A DNA stretch of 64,000 bases from contig NZ_CP028960.1 in the NCBI RefSeq assembly GCF_003071365.1, forward strand, positions 1,116,001 through 1,180,000, given 5' to 3'. A program made the translations under genes and the position numbers. Under the pieces are notes generated by a model. The model did not search any database. It saw only the letters and a list, made by a program, of their open reading frames with translations, and had not been told where the DNA came from. Shown in pieces: positions 53,666 to 63,737 of this stretch. Source of the DNA: Methyloceanibacter sp. wino2. GTDB taxonomy: Bacteria; Pseudomonadota; Alphaproteobacteria; Rhizobiales; Methyloligellaceae. Numbering within the stretch: position 1 is the first letter of the stretch; each line of letters begins with the position of its first letter.

Positions 53666-54847
53666 CTAAACCGCATCACCCGTTTTCAGGGCGACGCAAG
53701 CGGCATCGATGGTACGGCTGGCGAGATCGATTTCCTCCTCGCCGACGATCAGGGGCGGAAGCAGCCGCACGACATTGTCACCGGCCGGGACAGTCAGCAT
53801 CCCCCGCTCGCGCAGCGCCGCGACAAGCTTGGTATTCTCGGGCTTGCATTGCAGTCCCATCATGAGTCCCTGGCCCCGCACTTCGGCGATGATCTCGCTG
53901 TGCTCGTCGGCAATGCCGGCAAGCTGCTGCTTCAATCTTAAGCCCATTTGCGCGACATGTTCGAGAAAGCCCGGCTCCAGGACGACGTCCAGCACGGCGT
54001 TGCCGACTGCCATGGCCAGCGGATTGCCGCCGAACGTGGACCCATGCGTGCCCGGAACCATTGCCTGGCCGACGTCTTCGGTGGTGAGGCAAGCGCCCAC
54101 GGGGAAGCCGCCGCCGAGCCCTTTCGCGGAGGCCATAATGTCCGGCGTGATCTCCGCCCACTCATGCGCATAGAACCGGCCTGTGCGGCCAACGCCCGAC
54201 TGCACCTCGTCGAGGATCAGCAGCAGCCCCTTCTCGTCGCACAGCGCCCGCAAGTCCTGCAGGAAACGATAGGGCACGTCGCGCATGCCGCCCTCGCCCA
54301 TGATGGGCTCCAGCAGCACACCGGCGGTCTCCCCCGAAATCGCTTCCTCGATGGCATCGATATCGAAGCCCGCTACCTGATCGAACCCATCCACGGGCGG
54401 CCCGAAGCCTTCCAAATGCTTGGCCTGGCCGCCGGCGGCGATGGTCGCGAGCGTGCGGCCATGAAAGGCGCCCTCGATGGTGATCAACCGGTAGCGTTCC
54501 GGCGCGCCGTTGGCGAAATGATAGCGCCGGGCGCATTTGATCGAGGCCTCCACGGCCTCGGCGCCGGAGTTTGCAAAGAACACGCGGTCGGCAAAAGTCG
54601 CATCGCAAAGCCGCCGACCAAGCCGCTCCTGATCGGGAATGCCGTACAGGTTCGAGACATGCCAGACCTTCTGCGCCTGCTCGTTCAGCGCGGCCACCAG
54701 GTGCGGATGCGCGTGCCCGAGCGCGGTCACCGCGATCCCGCTCGAGAAGTCGAGATAGCGCTCACCGCCCTCGTCAAAGAGAAAGGCACCTTCGCCCCGC
54801 GCGAAGGTCAATCCGCTGCGGGCATAGGTCGGAAGGAGAGCCGACAT
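53666..54847 (-). CDS. argD: acetylornithine/succinyldiaminopimelate aminotransferase
   Basis: A 393-residue class III aminotransferase of arginine (and perhaps lysine) synthesis. Motifs are [52 protein letters not shown] and the PLP lysine in [17 protein letters not shown] 54847 has GGAAG upstream. With argF it forms an operon for consecutive arginine steps; argE is on the opposite strand close by. gcrA diverges upstream. Confidence 0.93.
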   Translation of the reverse strand: MSALLPTYARSGLTFARGEGAFLFDEGGERYLDFSSGIAVTALGHAHPHLVAALNEQAQKVWHVSNLYGIPDQERLGRRLCDATFADRVFFANSGAEAVEASIKCARRYHFANGAPERYRLITIEGAFHGRTLATIAAGGQAKHLEGFGPPVDGFDQVAGFDIDAIEEAISGETAGVLLEPIMGEGGMRDVPYRFLQDLRALCDEKGLLLILDEVQSGVGRTGRFYAHEWAEITPDIMASAKGLGGGFPVGACLTTEDVGQAMVPGTHGSTFGGNPLAMAVGNAVLDVVLEPGFLEHVAQMGLRLKQQLAGIADEHSEIIAEVRGQGLMMGLQCKPENTKLVAALRERGMLTVPAGDNVVRLLPPLIVGEEEIDLASRTIDAACVALKTGDAV

Positions 54848-54929
54848 GAAACTTCCGTGTTCTTGAAACAAAAGTGCCGCCAACGGGCGGCAGCAAGCTT
54901 TGTCAGAGTGTTAGGTCTGCACCACACTT

Positions 54930-55216
54930 GAGTCAATCTGTCCTTATGACCCGCTTATCCAACGGTTCTCCACGCTTCTATTCATCCTCGGGTTTGTGCT
55001 CGGCGCGGAGTGATGGCAGAATCCAATGGTTCCGGTGGAAAACGAGGCACACAAGCGTGGCGGACGCTTGTCGGTTCCTACCGGCCTTAGTAGGGTAATA
55101 ATCGTTCGGCTACCAGATGTCGTAGGCACGGTAGACTCCCGAGCGGTCATTTCTCAGCAGTAAATCCGAGTATTGCGAAAAAAATGCCGTCGCTAACGAC
55201 GGGTGGAATCTGAGTC
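54930..55216. promoter_or_regulatory. cluster of five GANTC (CcrM) sites
   Basis: GANTC occurs at 54930, 55019, 55134, 55206 and 55212 (start bases), with the last two only one base apart, upstream of gcrA. CcrM methylates this site and GcrA acts at methylated promoters. About one site would be expected by chance in this length. Confidence 0.45.
55187..55202. repeat. dyad CCGTCG-N4-CGACGG before gcrA
   Basis: Perfect 6-bp arms with a CTAA centre, 36 bases upstream of the gcrA start. A possible operator or leader hairpin; no factor identified. Confidence 0.4.
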
Positions 55217-55237
55217 CAAACTGAGGAGGCCGAAATT

Positions 55238-55750
55238 ATGGCTTGGACTGACGAAAGAGTTGAACTGCTGAAGAAGCTTTGGTCCGAAGGACTGAGCGCG
55301 AGCCAGATTGCGGGACGCTTAGGCGGAGTGACCCGTAACGCGGTTATCGGCAAGGTGCACCGGCTCGGACTGTCGGGACGCGCGACCAGTTCACGGTCCA
55401 GCGTTCCCCGGCCGAGACGCACCCAGGCGCCACGGCAAAACAGAGCGCCGTCCATCACTTTCGGCACACGCGGCAACGTCGCGCTGAAGCCGACCTATGA
55501 AGAAGAATACGAGGCGGCTCCGGCGCCGGCTCCCGTCGAGGAACTGGTGATCCCGCTGCATGAGCGCGCCACCATCCTCACGTTGAAGGAGTCGATGTGC
55601 AAATGGCCGATCGGCGACCCGACCGAAGAAGGGTTTCACTTTTGCGGACGCAAGAAGACCGGCACCTCGCCCTATTGCGAGCATCATGCCCGCATGGCGT
55701 TTCAACCGGTTCAAGCGCGGCGGCGGGAGAAGCGCTCAGCCAATGGCTGA
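55238..55750 (+). CDS. gcrA: cell cycle regulator GcrA
   Basis: A 170-residue protein. The N-terminal DNA-binding domain is typical: MAWTDERVELLKKLWSEGLS, then ASQIAGRLGGVTRNAVIGKVHRLGLSGR. The C-terminal part binds sigma-70 (CKWPIGDP, FCGRKK, YCEHHARMAFQP). GcrA activates promoters that carry CcrM-methylated GANTC and links transcription to the cell cycle. A GGAGG site precedes ATG 55238 and an intrinsic terminator follows. Confidence 0.95.
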   Translation: MAWTDERVELLKKLWSEGLSASQIAGRLGGVTRNAVIGKVHRLGLSGRATSSRSSVPRPRRTQAPRQNRAPSITFGTRGNVALKPTYEEEYEAAPAPAPVEELVIPLHERATILTLKESMCKWPIGDPTEEGFHFCGRKKTGTSPYCEHHARMAFQPVQARRREKRSANG

Positions 55751-55792
55751 GCCACTCTTCCGAGAGCAATCTCTGTCTGAGATACGATTGAA

Positions 55793-55819
55793 GGCGCCGG
55801 GGAACCGGCGCCTTTTTTT
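55793..55819 (+). terminator. rho-independent terminator after gcrA
   Basis: GGCGCCGG and CCGGCGCC arms with a GGAA loop, followed by seven T (55813-55819). A standard intrinsic terminator. Confidence 0.92.
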
Positions 55820-55846
55820 CTTGGTTGGCTGACTTCCCGAGCGGAC

Positions 55847-56554
55847 CTAGGCCGTCTCTTCCAGCTTGTCGGAAAATGCGTAGCCCGCGCCGCGTACGGT
55901 GCGAACGGGGTCGCGTTCGCTGCCGCGCATCATGGCCTTCCGCAAACGGCCGATATGCACATCCACCGTGCGTTCGTCGACATAGACGTTCCGCCCCCAG
56001 ACCCCATCAAGGAGCTGCGCACGGCTGAAGACACGGCCGGGGCTCTGCATCAGGAACTCCAAGAGCCGGAACTCCGTCGGCCCGAGGTGGACCTGGCGGC
56101 CGTTGCGCGTGACGCGATGGGAGTCGCGATCGAGCTCGATATCTCCCACCGTCAGCACGGAGGCGATGCGCTCCGGGTTTGTGCGGCGGAGAATTGCCCG
56201 CACCCGCGCCATCAGCTCAGGCAGGGAGAAGGGCTTCACCACGTAGTCGTCCGCGCCCGTCGTCAAACCCCGAATGCGGTCGTTCTCTTCGCTGCGTGCC
56301 GTCAACAGGATGATCGGTATCGTCCGCGACTCCTTGCCCGTGCGCAGCCGCCGGCACAGCTCAAGCCCAGACAGGCCCGGCAACATCCAATCGAGGACGA
56401 TCAAGTCCGGCGAGTTTTCCGCAATTGCCACTTCGGCTTCGTCACCGCGATGCACCACATCGACGGCAAAGCCTTCGGCCTCCAGATTATACCGAAGGAG
56501 AAGAGCCAGCGGCTCTTCATCCTCGACAACCAGTACCTTTGCTCCCGCGTTCAT
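55847..56554 (-). CDS. phoB: phosphate regulon response regulator PhoB
   Basis: A 235-residue OmpR-type regulator: receiver domain with phospho-acceptor Asp55 (LIVLDWMLPG), LLTARS and the conserved Lys in VVKPFS, then a winged-helix domain (RQVHLGPTEFRLLEFLMQSPG, DERTVDVHIGRLRKAM). Phosphorylated by PhoR under phosphate limitation, it binds Pho boxes such as the one before pstS. ATG 56554 has six G at nine bases; ATG 56563 is immediately next to that run. Last gene of the pst operon. Confidence 0.94.
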   Translation of the reverse strand: MNAGAKVLVVEDEEPLALLLRYNLEAEGFAVDVVHRGDEAEVAIAENSPDLIVLDWMLPGLSGLELCRRLRTGKESRTIPIILLTARSEENDRIRGLTTGADDYVVKPFSLPELMARVRAILRRTNPERIASVLTVGDIELDRDSHRVTRNGRQVHLGPTEFRLLEFLMQSPGRVFSRAQLLDGVWGRNVYVDERTVDVHIGRLRKAMMRGSERDPVRTVRGAGYAFSDKLEETA

Positions 56555-56570
56555 CACGGACATCCCCCCG

Positions 56571-57305
56571 TTAGAAGGACGAGCTTCTCAACGACGTATA
56601 GGCCGTCGAACTGGTCGTATCGCCTTTCGGACGCTGATCCGTGATCGGCCGGCCATGCACGAGATAGTACACCGTCTCGGCGATATTGGTCGCATGGTCG
56701 CCGACCCGCTCGATGTTCTTCGCACCGAAAAGCAAATGCGTGCATAGGCCGATATTCCGCGGATCCTCCATCATGTAGGTGAGGAGCTCGCGGAACAGCG
56801 AGTTGTACATCGAGTCGATCTCTTCGTCCTTGTACCAGACGTTCAGCGCCCGTTCGGCATCGCGCTCGATGAAAGCATCAAGCACGTCCTTGAGCTGGCT
56901 GAGCGATAGCTCGCCCATATGTTTGAGGCCCAGCATCAGCTGCTTCGGCTGCTGCTCCGTCACGACCGCGACGGCGCGCTTGGCGATGTTCTTGCCAAGG
57001 TCGCCGATCCGCTCGAGATCCGTTGAAATCCGCAAGGCCGCCATGATCTGGCGGAGATCGTAGGCCATCGGCTGCCGCCGGGCGATCATGATGACCGCCT
57101 GCTCTTCGATCTCGCGCTGAAGCTGATCGATCTCCTCGTCCTCGCCGATCGTGTTGGCGGCAAGGTCCGGATCGCGGCGATCCAGAGCCTCAAAGGATTG
57201 TCCGAGAACCTTCTCCGCAAGGCCGCCCATCTTGGCGATCTTGTTGTTGAGGAGCGATAGTTCCTCCTCGTAGGACCGGACTGTATGTTCGTTCTGTTGT
57301 TCCAT
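56571..57305 (-). CDS. phoU: phosphate transport regulator PhoU
   Basis: A 244-residue helical protein of two PhoU repeats (AEKVLGQSFEALDRRDPDLAANTIGEDEEIDQLQREIEEQ, read as two helices; DLERIGDLGKNIAKRAV; IERVGDHATNIAETVYYLV). The repeated E-R-I/V-G-D-x-x-x-N-I motifs bind metal. PhoU relays the activity of PstSCAB to PhoR. It lies between pstB and phoB. Confidence 0.94.
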   Translation of the reverse strand: MEQQNEHTVRSYEEELSLLNNKIAKMGGLAEKVLGQSFEALDRRDPDLAANTIGEDEEIDQLQREIEEQAVIMIARRQPMAYDLRQIMAALRISTDLERIGDLGKNIAKRAVAVVTEQQPKQLMLGLKHMGELSLSQLKDVLDAFIERDAERALNVWYKDEEIDSMYNSLFRELLTYMMEDPRNIGLCTHLLFGAKNIERVGDHATNIAETVYYLVHGRPITDQRPKGDTTSSTAYTSLRSSSF

Positions 57306-57332
57306 GGGGGGCGGGACTCCTGAGCGCCGATA

Positions 57333-58181
57333 TCAACCGAAGCGACCAGTGACGTAGTCTTGGGTACGCTGATCGGACGGGTTGGTGAAGATCGTCGACG
57401 TGTCATTCACCTCGACGAGCTTGCCGAGATGGAAGAACGCCGTACGCTGGGACACACGTGCGGCCTGCTGCATCGAGTGGGTCACGATCGCGATGCAGAG
57501 ATTCTCTTTGAGCTCATCCATGAGTGTTTCGATCGTCGCCGTCGCAATGGGATCGAGTGCGGAACACGGCTCGTCCATCAAAAGGACTTCCGGGTTCACC
57601 GAGATGGCCCGGGCGATGCAGAGGCGCTGCTGCTGACCGCCCGAAAGGCCGGTGCCCGGCGCATCGAGCCGGTCCTTCACTTCTTCCCAAAGGCCCGCCT
57701 TGATGAGGCTGGTCTCGACGACCTCATCCATTTGAGCCTTGGTGGCGCACAGGCCGTGCAAACGCGGCGCGTAGGCCACGTTCTCGTAGATGGACTTGGG
57801 GAACGGGTTCGGCTTCTGGAACACCATGCCGACGCGGGCGCGAAGCTGCACCGGATCGACCTCGGGGGCGTAGATGTCTTCGCCGTCGAGGCGAATATCA
57901 CCCTTCACCTTGCAGATATCGATCACATCGTTCATGCGGTTGAGGCAGCGCAGGAACGTGGATTTGCCGCAACCGGAGGGACCGATCAACGCCGTCACCG
58001 ACTGACCGAAAATCTCGAGGTTGACGTCGAACAGCGCCTGTTTCTCGCCGTACCACAGGTTGACGTCCGTCGCCTTCATCTTCAGCTCGCCCGTCGCGGA
58101 AGGAGCGGCGTCGCCCGTCTCCTTCGGCTCGGCGGGCTGCTCGACCGTCGTAGCAGGCCTGTCTTCCACCTTCGCCTCCAT
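57333..58181 (-). CDS. pstB: phosphate ABC transporter ATP-binding protein PstB
   Basis: A 282-residue ABC ATPase with Walker [10 protein letters not shown], signature [14 protein letters not shown] and Walker [13 protein letters not shown], and the PstB-specific DLYAPEVD-like loop ([27 protein letters not shown]). It powers phosphate uptake through PstC and PstA. A polar lead of about 30 residues precedes the domain. ATG 58181 has AAGGGGA nine bases upstream; an ATG at 58202 overlaps pstA but has no ribosome site. Confidence 0.93.
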   Translation of the reverse strand: MEAKVEDRPATTVEQPAEPKETGDAAPSATGELKMKATDVNLWYGEKQALFDVNLEIFGQSVTALIGPSGCGKSTFLRCLNRMNDVIDICKVKGDIRLDGEDIYAPEVDPVQLRARVGMVFQKPNPFPKSIYENVAYAPRLHGLCATKAQMDEVVETSLIKAGLWEEVKDRLDAPGTGLSGGQQQRLCIARAISVNPEVLLMDEPCSALDPIATATIETLMDELKENLCIAIVTHSMQQAARVSQRTAFFHLGKLVEVNDTSTIFTNPSDQRTQDYVTGRFG

Positions 58182-58195
58182 AGCTTCGGTCCCCT

Positions 58196-59503
58196 TTACC
58201 ATTTCCGTTCGAACCTGTTGCGTAGATACACGGCCAAACTGTTCATCACGATCAGGAAGGCCAGCAATACCATGGTCGCACCGGCGGTGCGTTCCACGAA
58301 ACCACGTTCCGCCGACGATGCCCACATGTAGATCTGCACCGGCAAGCCCGTCGCGGGATCGAGCGGAGTCGTCGGATATTCCACCACGAAGGCGACCATG
58401 CCGATCATCAGAAGCGGCGCGGTTTCACCCAACGCTTGCACGAGACCGATAATCGTTCCGGTCAGAATCCCCGGCAAGGACAACGGCAAGACGTGGTGTC
58501 CGATCAGCTGCATCTTGGACGCACCGACACCGAGAGCCGCCTCGCGGATGGACGGCGGCACCGCGCGAATGGCGGCACGTGTGGTGATAATGATGGTCGG
58601 GAGCGTCATAAGCGTCAGCACGAGACCGCCGACGAGGGACGCCGACCGCGGCAGTCCGAAGAAGTTGATGAAAACCGCGAGGCCAAGGAGACCGAACACT
58701 ATCGACGGCACGGCCGCGAGGTTGTTGATGTTCACCTCGATCGTGTCGGCGATCTTGCCCTTGGGAGCATACTCCTCGAGGTAGAGAGCCGCGCACACGC
58801 CCAGAGGCACGGCCAGCAACACCACCGTGAGCATCATGAAGAAGGAGCCGATGAGCGCCACACCGAGACCGGCGGTCTCCGGGCTGCTCGAGGCGCCGTT
58901 CAGGAACAGGCCTGTGTTGAAACGCTTCTTCATGTCACCGTTGTCGACAAGCTGGTCGATCCAGGCGACCTGCTGATCGCTCACCGCGCGGCGATCGCTC
59001 GGCGTCTCGCGGTCAATAGAGCCCTTCAGCAGAGCGTCGGCATTGTCGCTTGCAAGGAGCCAAACATCCTCGGTCTTGCCGACAATCGACGGATCGCGCA
59101 GGACCATGTCGCGGAGTTGGACGTCAACACCGCGGGACAAGAGCTCGTTGGCGGCCCGCCGCTCCTTGCGAACCTCGGGATCGACGCCAAGCTCCTTATA
59201 GAGCGCTGCGCGCGCCAGCTTCACGTAGTTCGCGCGGAAGATTTCGTCTTCCGCGTCGGGATTGCCGGAAGGATTGATCACTTCCTGGCTGAACTCGACC
59301 GGCAGTTTGATGGAGGTCTGCAGGAAGGCTGACCAGCCTTGGCTGAAGATCGACGTAAACAGGAAGACGAGGAAGGCAAGCGCAAAGAGGATCGCGGCGA
59401 TCCCGTACATGCGGAACCGGCGCTCGGCCCGATGCCGCTTGCGCAGCTTCTTCCGAGCTTCGTCGCCCGTGAAGGACGCGAGGGAGACGGTCTGGTCGGT
59501 CAT
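58196..59503 (-). CDS. pstA: phosphate ABC transporter permease PstA (long form)
   Basis: A 435-residue inner-membrane permease. The long N-terminal part (first TM then a periplasmic insertion of about 150 residues, DUF3333 type, from [10 protein letters not shown] to [10 protein letters not shown]) is typical of Alphaproteobacteria. The permease core has [17 protein letters not shown] and the EAA-like loop [22 protein letters not shown]. Start ATG 59503 shares one base with the pstC stop. Confidence 0.93.
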   Translation of the reverse strand: MTDQTVSLASFTGDEARKKLRKRHRAERRFRMYGIAAILFALAFLVFLFTSIFSQGWSAFLQTSIKLPVEFSQEVINPSGNPDAEDEIFRANYVKLARAALYKELGVDPEVRKERRAANELLSRGVDVQLRDMVLRDPSIVGKTEDVWLLASDNADALLKGSIDRETPSDRRAVSDQQVAWIDQLVDNGDMKKRFNTGLFLNGASSSPETAGLGVALIGSFFMMLTVVLLAVPLGVCAALYLEEYAPKGKIADTIEVNINNLAAVPSIVFGLLGLAVFINFFGLPRSASLVGGLVLTLMTLPTIIITTRAAIRAVPPSIREAALGVGASKMQLIGHHVLPLSLPGILTGTIIGLVQALGETAPLLMIGMVAFVVEYPTTPLDPATGLPVQIYMWASSAERGFVERTAGATMVLLAFLIVMNSLAVYLRNRFERKW

Positions 59504-60975
59504 TATTCGTACTGCTCCCGATATTTGCGCACGATGTAGAGGGCGTAGACGTTGAGCGCCAAGGTGATGATGAACAGCGTGAGACCGAGGGCAAACGCCA
59601 CCAGGGTCTGCGGGCTGTTGAACTCAAGGTCACCGGTGAGCTGGCTGACGATCTTCACGGTGATCGTCGTGACCGGCTCGAGCGGGTTGAGCGTCAGATT
59701 TGCGGCGATACCGGCCGCCAACACCACGATCATGGTCTCGCCGATGGCGCGCGAAGCCGCGAGCAGCACGGCGCCGACAATCCCGGGCAAGGCCGCCGGC
59801 AAGATCACCTTCTTGATCGTTTCCGACTGGGTTGCGCCGAGGCCGTAGGAGCCTTCACGAAGCGACTGCGGCACGGCGTTGATGATGTCGTCGGACAGCG
59901 AGGACACGAATGGAATGATCATGACGCCCATGACGATGCCGGCAGTCAGCACGCTGGAGGCGGAGACTTCGAGTCCGATGTTGAAACCAAGGTCGCGAAG
60001 CAGCGGACCGAAGACCGACAGGGCGAAGAAGCCGTATACGATCGTCGGGATGCCCGCGAGGATCTCAAGAACAGGCTTGGCGAAGGCGCGCACCTTGGAT
60101 CCGGCATATTCGGACATGTAGATCGCGGCGAAGAGACCGACCGGCACGGCGACCAGGAGCGCGACCGCCGAGATGAACAGCGTACCCCACAGAAGCGGGA
60201 GGAGACCGAACTGGCCTTCGGCCTTGCCGACTGTCGCGAAGCGCGGATCCCAGACCGTTCCGAACAAGAAGTCGAACGGCGAGACAAACTGGAAGAAGTG
60301 GATGGTTTCGAACAGCACCGACAGGACGATGCCGACGGTCGTGAGCACCGCGACGGTCGATGCCAGGAACAGCCCTGAGCGCATCACCGCCTCGGTGATG
60401 TTGCGGGCGCGCAATTCCGGACGGATGCGCGAGTAGCCCCAGGCAAAGCCGAGCGCGGCGAGAGCGAAACAGGCAATTGGCAGGACGAACCGGCTGGTCG
60501 CGCGCGACGATGCCAGCTCATCGGCGGCGGCCAGCACCGAACGCTCAGGATCGGATCCCAGAACGACGCTGTGCCGGGACAATACGTCCCGCGCATCGGA
60601 GGTGGTGACGAAACCGTACCGGGCCTTGCGCAGCACCTCATACTCTTCGGAGGTGAGCTGCGGCAGGCCCTCTGCGATCGTATCGACCACGCTCATGGTG
60701 AGAGCCTGCTCGGCATCGGTGCCCTGCAGCACTTTGGGCCCGAGCTCCTGCATGGCGATGTATCGGGTGACGGGCCGTTCCGCGATACTCCAGCCGGCGA
60801 GCAGGATAATCGCCGGAAGGGCCGTCAGGATCGCGAGGTAGTAGCCGTTATAGGACGGACGCGAGTGAAGCTTGTGCTGCTCACCGCCGCAGACCTGGAT
60901 GCTGCGCATGCGGCCGATGAAATAGGCGACGACGCCTGCGCCAATGAGTATGGCAAGTATCGTAAAAGTGGACAC
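59503..60975 (-). CDS. pstC: phosphate ABC transporter permease PstC (long form)
   Basis: A 490-residue permease, again with an alphaproteobacterial N-terminal extension (two helices and a soluble segment, TMSVVDTIAEGLPQLTSEEYEVLRKA read in part). The core holds GIPTIVYGFFALSVFGP and SLREGSYGLGATQSETIKKVILPAALPGI, the ABC-permease coupling loop. With PstA it forms the phosphate channel. It follows pstS after 126 bp that carry a hairpin. Confidence 0.93.
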   Translation of the reverse strand: MSTFTILAILIGAGVVAYFIGRMRSIQVCGGEQHKLHSRPSYNGYYLAILTALPAIILLAGWSIAERPVTRYIAMQELGPKVLQGTDAEQALTMSVVDTIAEGLPQLTSEEYEVLRKARYGFVTTSDARDVLSRHSVVLGSDPERSVLAAADELASSRATSRFVLPIACFALAALGFAWGYSRIRPELRARNITEAVMRSGLFLASTVAVLTTVGIVLSVLFETIHFFQFVSPFDFLFGTVWDPRFATVGKAEGQFGLLPLLWGTLFISAVALLVAVPVGLFAAIYMSEYAGSKVRAFAKPVLEILAGIPTIVYGFFALSVFGPLLRDLGFNIGLEVSASSVLTAGIVMGVMIIPFVSSLSDDIINAVPQSLREGSYGLGATQSETIKKVILPAALPGIVGAVLLAASRAIGETMIVVLAAGIAANLTLNPLEPVTTITVKIVSQLTGDLEFNSPQTLVAFALGLTLFIITLALNVYALYIVRKYREQYE

Positions 60976-61036
60976 CCGGCGACCCCCCTCGGTCCGTCAT
61001 TCTTAAGTCTAGCTGGCCCCGGTTCGAGGGCCGGCC

Positions 61037-61069
61037 GGGGGAGCGGCGCTCTTCGCGCGCCGCTCCCCC
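61037..61069. repeat. 12-bp hairpin in the pstS-pstC gap
   Basis: GGGGGAGCGGCG and CGCCGCTCCCCC arms with a nine-base loop, 33-65 bases after the pstS stop (leftward). No U-run follows, so it is a stabilising or attenuating structure that would raise pstS mRNA over pstCAB, not a full terminator. Confidence 0.6.
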
Positions 61070-61101
61070 AACTTGGCTTTAGTCAGACGAGATCGTCAGC
61101 A

Positions 61102-62145
61102 TTACATGCTGAGGACCTTGCCCTCCTCGACTTCTTCCTGAAGAGCTTCGAGCTCGTTCTCAGGCAGCGGGACGAGACCATAGTCGGCCAGCGGGCCGTC
61201 CGGGCCGATCATCTTCTCGCTGGTGAAGAACTCGACATATTCTTTCAGACCGGGGATCACGCCGATGTGGTCCTTCTTCACGTAGAAGAACAGCGGGCGG
61301 GAGACCGGATACTCACCGGAGGAGATCGTCTCCACGGACGGCGAGATGCCGCTCATGGTGGCGACGTTCAGCTTGTCGGTGTTATTCTCGTAGAACGACA
61401 GACCGAAGACGCCGACGCCTTCCGGGTTGGACTGAATGCGGGCCAGCGTCTCGGTGTAGTCGCCGTCGATGTCGACTGCGCCGCCGTCCTTGCGGACTTT
61501 CACGCAAGCCTTTTCAGCGGCCTTCTCGTCCATGCCGCCTTCTTCAAGCGCCTTCATGCCGCCAACGGCCTCACAACCGACCGCGAGAACCTTCTCTTCG
61601 AAGACTTCACGGGTGCCGTGCTTCTCGCCCGGGATGTACGCAACGATCTTCCAATCCGGCAGCTTGTCGTTCACGTCCTTCCAGGTCTTGTTCGGGTTGG
61701 CCGTCATTTTGCCATCGACCGGGATTTCCTCGGCCAGAGCGAGATAGACGTCCTTCGGCTCGAGAGCCCAAGCGTCCGACTTGGCGTCGGTCGCGAAGAC
61801 GATGCCGTCATAACCGAAGCGGACCGGCATGATGTTCTTCACACCAGCTTCGGCGCAGGCCTCGATTTCCTTGTCCTTGATCGGACGCGAAGCATTGGCG
61901 ATGTCGATCGTGCCTTCGCCGACGCCCTTGCAGAACTGCTTCAGGCCAGCGGACGAACCACCGGACTCGACGACCGGCGCCTTAAACTTGGAGTAGGTCT
62001 TACCGAAATCCTCGGCAACGATCTGCGCATACGGCAGAACGGTCGAGGAACCTGCGATCTGAACCTGATCACGGGCCAGCGCGGGGCCGCCCGTGCAGAG
62101 AGCGGCGACGGCGAGCGTCGACGCTGCGATAGCAAACCTGTTCAC
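61102..62145 (-). CDS. pstS: periplasmic phosphate-binding protein PstS
   Basis: A 347-residue protein with a signal peptide (NRFAIAASTLAVAALCTGGPALA) and the PstS fold: IAGSSTVLPYAQIVAEDF, VESGGSSAGLKQFCKGV, DIANASRPIKDKEI (ligands to phosphate), GVGVFGLSFYENN. The start GTG 62145 has GGGAG eight bases upstream and yields a normal signal peptide. It delivers phosphate to PstCAB. A tandem Pho-box lies about 92-135 bases upstream. Confidence 0.94.
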   Translation of the reverse strand: MNRFAIAASTLAVAALCTGGPALARDQVQIAGSSTVLPYAQIVAEDFGKTYSKFKAPVVESGGSSAGLKQFCKGVGEGTIDIANASRPIKDKEIEACAEAGVKNIMPVRFGYDGIVFATDAKSDAWALEPKDVYLALAEEIPVDGKMTANPNKTWKDVNDKLPDWKIVAYIPGEKHGTREVFEEKVLAVGCEAVGGMKALEEGGMDEKAAEKACVKVRKDGGAVDIDGDYTETLARIQSNPEGVGVFGLSFYENNTDKLNVATMSGISPSVETISSGEYPVSRPLFFYVKKDHIGVIPGLKEYVEFFTSEKMIGPDGPLADYGLVPLPENELEALQEEVEEGKVLSM

Positions 62146-62236
62146 AATAGAACTCCCTTGGCTTGGATAACGGCGCTCAAATAAGCGCCTCCGCCGGCGT
62201 GCCCTACGCCGCCAGCTCATGGGCACGCTAATGGCC

Positions 62237-62280
62237 CTCGACCATTGTTTTATGACGCTGATGATTCTCTATTATGACAG
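62237..62280 (-). promoter_or_regulatory. tandem Pho boxes upstream of pstS
   Basis: Read on the minus strand, four 11-bp units line up; units 1 and 3 share GTCATAA-x-A (CTGTCATAATA and GCGTCATAAAA), 22 bases apart, the spacing of PhoB dimer sites. Unit 1 matches the CTGTCAT half-site well. Likely PhoB target for pstS; the fit is by eye. Confidence 0.65.
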
Positions 62281-62308
62281 CTCAACTTGCTGTTCTGTAA
62301 TAGGTTTT

Positions 62309-63685
62309 CTATTTTGAGGCTGTGGACAACGATGCCCGGTCGCCCGCCGGTTGCGACTCGTTAAGCATGACCGTGAAGGTCGAGCCCTGCTCCGGCTTTG
62401 AAGCAATCGCCAACTCGCCGCGATGCCTATTGAGAATGTGCTTCACGATAGCAAGACCCAGGCCGGTCCCGCCCTTCTCGCGGCTCGAATCGACGTCGAC
62501 CCGATAGAAGCGTTCCGTCAGGCGGGGCAGATGCTCGGCTGAGATGCCGGGCCCGTTGTCGATCACCGAGATCGCGAAACGTCCCCTCGCGTGCTGATTG
62601 AGCGAGGGAATGTGCTTGGCTTCGATCCGTACACTGCCGTTTGGACGGCCGTATTTTAGCGCGTTCTGCACGAGGTTCTGAAGCACCTGCAAGAGTTCGT
62701 CACGATCGCCACGCACGATCGCCGGCTTCGCGAACCGCTCGACCTCCAAGGTCATGTGACTGTCCGCCGCGATCGGCTCCAGCGTATCGCGGGCATGGCC
62801 CAAAACGTCGTTCAGGTCGACCAGGTCGCTCGGCGGGACGTGCGCGTTCATTTCGAGACGGCTCAACGACAGGAGGGCGTCGATCAGCCGGGTCATGCGC
62901 GCGGCCTGCTCCGCCATGATCGGCAGGAAGCGTTCGCGGGCCGCCTCGTCTTCCTTGGCCGTGCTTTGCAGTGTCTCGATAAACCCGCGCAACGAAGCAA
63001 GCGGCGTGCGCATCTCGTGGCTGGCATTGGCGATGAAGTCCGTCCGCATCTGATTGATGCGATCGCCCTCGGTGAAGTCGCGCAGAAGGACCAGGATATC
63101 GCTATTGGGCCCACCCTTCCGTCCCAGCGGCGCCACCGTGGCTTCCATGCGGCGGCCGACCGGTACGCGCTCGGCGTAAACGACCGAAACCGCCTGGCCG
63201 GTCTGCGGCGCCGCGCTGACGGCATCGAGGAATTCGGGCGCGCGGATCAGTGAGGAAATATGGCTCCCTTCGCGCAAGGATGAGAAGACCCCCTTCGCCG
63301 GGGCGTTGAAGAAGACCACTTGGCCCGTGGGGCTCAGAAGGATGCCCGGGTCCGGGAGCGCATCGACCACCGCCGACATGGGCGAGCGGTTGCGGTCGGC
63401 GACGGGCGCCGGGGCAAAGCCGGCTTCTTCTTCCTGATCGGTGTCCTGATGAGGAAGCAGCAGCACGGCCGCGACGAAACCGCCGAAGGACGCCAGGGCC
63501 AATCCGACGGACAGATCTCCCAGCGCCACGAGGCTTGCCATGATCACGGCCACGATGACGATCAGCCAGAAGGACGACCAAAGCTTCGCGGTCAGAGCCT
63601 GAAGCCCACGCTTGGCGACCTGACGCGCACGCCAAACGCGGCGCTGCCGGGGCACCCGCGCGTCATGTTCGGCATGGTCGGTCAC
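62309..63685 (-). CDS. phoR: phosphate regulon sensor kinase PhoR
   Basis: A 458-residue membrane histidine kinase: two N-terminal hydrophobic helices (FWLIVIVAVIMASLVAL, LALASFGGFVAAVLLL), a PAS domain, the DHp box with phospho-His (NASHEMRTPLASL) and the ATP domain (NLVQNALKYGRPNG, DNGPGIS, GGTGLGLAIVKHI). It phosphorylates PhoB when phosphate is low. It is 163 bp upstream of pstS, separate from it by a Pho-box region. Confidence 0.94.
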   Translation of the reverse strand: MTDHAEHDARVPRQRRVWRARQVAKRGLQALTAKLWSSFWLIVIVAVIMASLVALGDLSVGLALASFGGFVAAVLLLPHQDTDQEEEAGFAPAPVADRNRSPMSAVVDALPDPGILLSPTGQVVFFNAPAKGVFSSLREGSHISSLIRAPEFLDAVSAAPQTGQAVSVVYAERVPVGRRMEATVAPLGRKGGPNSDILVLLRDFTEGDRINQMRTDFIANASHEMRTPLASLRGFIETLQSTAKEDEAARERFLPIMAEQAARMTRLIDALLSLSRLEMNAHVPPSDLVDLNDVLGHARDTLEPIAADSHMTLEVERFAKPAIVRGDRDELLQVLQNLVQNALKYGRPNGSVRIEAKHIPSLNQHARGRFAISVIDNGPGISAEHLPRLTERFYRVDVDSSREKGGTGLGLAIVKHILNRHRGELAIASKPEQGSTFTVMLNESQPAGDRASLSTASK

Positions 63686-63737
63686 TGTGGTCTCCTGGTG
63701 GCACGCGTTCGTCTCGATGCTGACGGCCTACGCCGCA

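Larger units (their letters stand above)
54848..55237. other. 390-bp divergent region between argD and gcrA
   Basis: Promoter region without a convincing coding frame. It holds five GANTC sites and a 6-bp dyad (listed). It is A/T-richer just before gcrA. A GGAGG lies 11 bases before the gcrA ATG. Confidence 0.5.
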
